From an uncultured Ruminococcus sp. (GTDB taxonomy: Bacteria > Bacillota > Clostridia > Oscillospirales > CAG-272), in NCBI GenBank assembly GCA_902765885.1, contig CACXBN010000232.1, positions 1 to 5,646 on the forward strand: a stretch of DNA of 5,646 nt. The letters are read 5' to 3'. Made by a program: the position numbers and the translations under genes. The first letter of the stretch is position 1, and each line of letters starts with the position of its first letter. This document shows, in pieces, positions 4,088 to 5,646 of the stretch. A model generated the notes under the pieces. It had not been told where the DNA came from. It saw nothing but the letters and a program-made list of their open reading frames with translations, and ran no database searches.

Positions 4088-5646
4088 ATGGAAAAAATAT
4101 ACAGACTTGAAGGGCTCGACTGTCCTAACTGCGCTGAAAAAATCAGGGTAAAGATATCATCTTTAAAATATATTGACTCGGCCGAAATAAACCTCATAAA
4201 AGAGGAACTTAAGGTTATAATAAATAAAGAGTCGGAATCAGATGAAGACTATATAAATAAAGAAATAGAAAAGATCGTCAATGATATTGAACCGGAAGTC
4301 AGGGTGCATTTCTCTGAAGAAGAAAAGAGTGAAACTGATGAAGACGATGAAGAAAAAAGCATAGTCATAAGACTGATAATCGGAGCCTTAGGCTTTATAG
4401 CTGGAATACTTCTGCAGTTTGTTTTCAAACTGACCATTCCTTCCGTGATTGTCTATGCCGTTTCATGTGTTATTCTCGGATATGATATTCTCTTAAAGGC
4501 TGTGAAGAACATCTCAAAAGGCGAAGTGTTTGATGAAAACCTCCTTATGTCCATAGCTGCGATATGCGCGTTCGTAATAGGAGAATATGCCGAAGGTGTC
4601 GCAGTGATACTGTTTTACCAGATCGGGGAATATTTTCAGGACAGGGCAGTGGATTCATCGAGAAGGTCCATTAAAGCCCTGCTCGACATAAGGCCCGATA
4701 CTGCGAGGATCGTAAAAGACGATGCTGTTTACGAAGTAAATGCCGAAGAAATTAATACAGGTGATATCATCGAAGTCAGAACGGGTGAGAGGATTCCGCT
4801 TGACGGAGAGGTGATAAGCGGAAGCGCAACAGTTGATACAAGTGCAGTTACGGGAGAATCGGTACCAAGAGGCATTCACCCCGGAGATCGGGTCTTTTCA
4901 GGATGCATAAACAAGGACGGCCTTATCAATATAAGAGTCACGAAAAAATACGGTGAATCTACAGCATCTAAAATCATAAATCTGGTGGAGAACGCTTCAT
5001 CCGAGAAAGCAAAGACCGAGAAATTCGTGACGAAGTTTGCAAAATATTACACACCTGTCGTGGTATGCGCTGCCGTCATCCTGGCGGTAGTTCCTTCCGT
5101 TATCACAGGAAACTGGCAGGAATGGCTGAGAAGGGCCTGCATGTTCTTAATCATTTCCTGTCCGTGCGCGCTGGTGCTGTCCATACCGCTTTCGTTCTTC
5201 GGCGGAATAGGCGCCGCATCAAGGCACGGCATCCTTGTAAAAGGAAGCAATTATCTTGAATCACTCAGTAAAGTCAGAAAAATAGTATTTGATAAAACAG
5301 GCACATTGACAAAAGGGAATTTCAAACTGACCGAAATAAAAAACGAAGAAGGATTTGAAAAAGAAGAAATTCTGAAGCTGGCAGCATCTGCCGAATCCAA
5401 ATCAGGACATCCCGTAGCCCGTGCGATCATGAGCGAATACCGCGGAGAGCTTTATGAAGTTGACGAGTATACTGAGATCAGCGGAAGGGGAATAAGCGCA
5501 GTACTCGATACAGGAGAGCAAAAACAGAGCGTTCTTATCGGCAACTCGCTGCTTCTTGAGAATAATGGAATAAAAACAAAGAAAGGACCAAAGTCGGGAA
5601 CCGTTTTATATCTTGCTGTCAATGGTTCTCTTGCAGGAATACTCAC
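4088..5646 (+). CDS. cadA: Heavy-metal-translocating P1B-type ATPase, CadA/ZntA-like (3' end outside window)
   Basis: The first 519 residues are visible; the frame is open to the right edge, where about a quarter to a third of the usual length is missing. The protein should pump Zn2+, Cd2+ or Pb2+ out of the cell across the inner membrane using ATP. An N-terminal metal-binding domain has LEGLDCPNCAEK (Cys12, Cys15). A very acidic linker follows (77-89). Membrane segments lie near 93-113, 117-137, 151-163, 166-185, 322-340 and 352-375, the last with the metal-gating CPC motif (358-360). The actuator loop holds TGES (255-258), the phosphorylation site is DKTGT (Asp402), and the nucleotide domain has SGHP (His441-Pro442). 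ILFYQIGEYF and the sequence after CPC favour the P1B-2 (Zn/Cd/Pb) class over copper pumps, but the deciding residue in the last helices is beyond the window. It is divergent from a TetR-family gene that probably regulates it. Confidence 0.95.
   Translation, partial: MEKIYRLEGLDCPNCAEKIRVKISSLKYIDSAEINLIKEELKVIINKESESDEDYINKEIEKIVNDIEPEVRVHFSEEEKSETDEDDEEKSIVIRLIIGALGFIAGILLQFVFKLTIPSVIVYAVSCVILGYDILLKAVKNISKGEVFDENLLMSIAAICAFVIGEYAEGVAVILFYQIGEYFQDRAVDSSRRSIKALLDIRPDTARIVKDDAVYEVNAEEINTGDIIEVRTGERIPLDGEVISGSATVDTSAVTGESVPRGIHPGDRVFSGCINKDGLINIRVTKKYGESTASKIINLVENASSEKAKTEKFVTKFAKYYTPVVVCAAVILAVVPSVITGNWQEWLRRACMFLIISCPCALVLSIPLSFFGGIGAASRHGILVKGSNYLESLSKVRKIVFDKTGTLTKGNFKLTEIKNEEGFEKEEILKLAASAESKSGHPVARAIMSEYRGELYEVDEYTEISGRGISAVLDTGEQKQSVLIGNSLLLENNGIKTKKGPKSGTVLYLAVNGSLAGIL

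Noticed and set aside
3976..4197. A 73-codon minus-strand frame across the ATPase start
   Set aside because: It crosses the divergent promoters and the start of a certain gene, and shows no ribosome binding site or known domain.
1..5646. tRNA or rRNA genes, CRISPR arrays, insertion sequences or attachment sites
   Set aside because: No tRNA-like fold, spaced repeat array, transposase or terminal inverted repeat was seen; almost all of the window is occupied by four coherent genes.

Overview
The window reads as chromosomal DNA of a low-to-moderate GC Bacillota, most likely an anaerobic member of Clostridia. The evidence is strong AGGAG-type ribosome binding sites, near-consensus sigma-A promoters, an Aquifex-type aconitase paired with a eukaryote-like (type II) isocitrate dehydrogenase, and a cadA-like metal pump of the form common in clostridia. 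A genus cannot be named from this sequence alone.

Positions 1-3300, all on the minus strand, hold a two-gene operon. A TTGACA-N17-TATAAT promoter (3272-3300) drives aconitase (acn, 3219 to 1285). Nine bases later comes isocitrate dehydrogenase (icd, 1275 to 64), whose Shine-Dalgarno overlaps the acn stop codon. A strong intrinsic terminator (1-49) closes the unit. Together the enzymes turn citrate into 2-oxoglutarate, the oxidative arm that feeds glutamate synthesis in many anaerobes. No citrate synthase lies in the window.

Positions 3315-5646 hold a divergent pair: a TetR-family regulator on the minus strand (3917 to 3342) and a cadA/zntA-type heavy-metal P-type ATPase on the plus strand (4088 to beyond the right edge, 519 residues visible). 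The 170-bp region between them is dense in signals. The two best promoters face each other, so their predicted transcripts overlap by about 25 nt. A GAAAC-N8-GTTTC palindrome covers the tetR -10 box, a Fur/PerR-like 6-1-6 palindrome touches the -35 of the pump promoter, and the predicted tetR leader RNA can fold into a long hairpin capped by a C(UUCG)G tetraloop. The simplest reading is a metal-efflux module in which the TetR protein controls itself and the pump.

The most notable points are this control region, the Cys/His cluster in the TetR protein, and the loss of the usual NADP-binding arginine in the isocitrate dehydrogenase (Ala312). Nothing here clearly looks like a wholly new system; the enzymes belong to well-known families.
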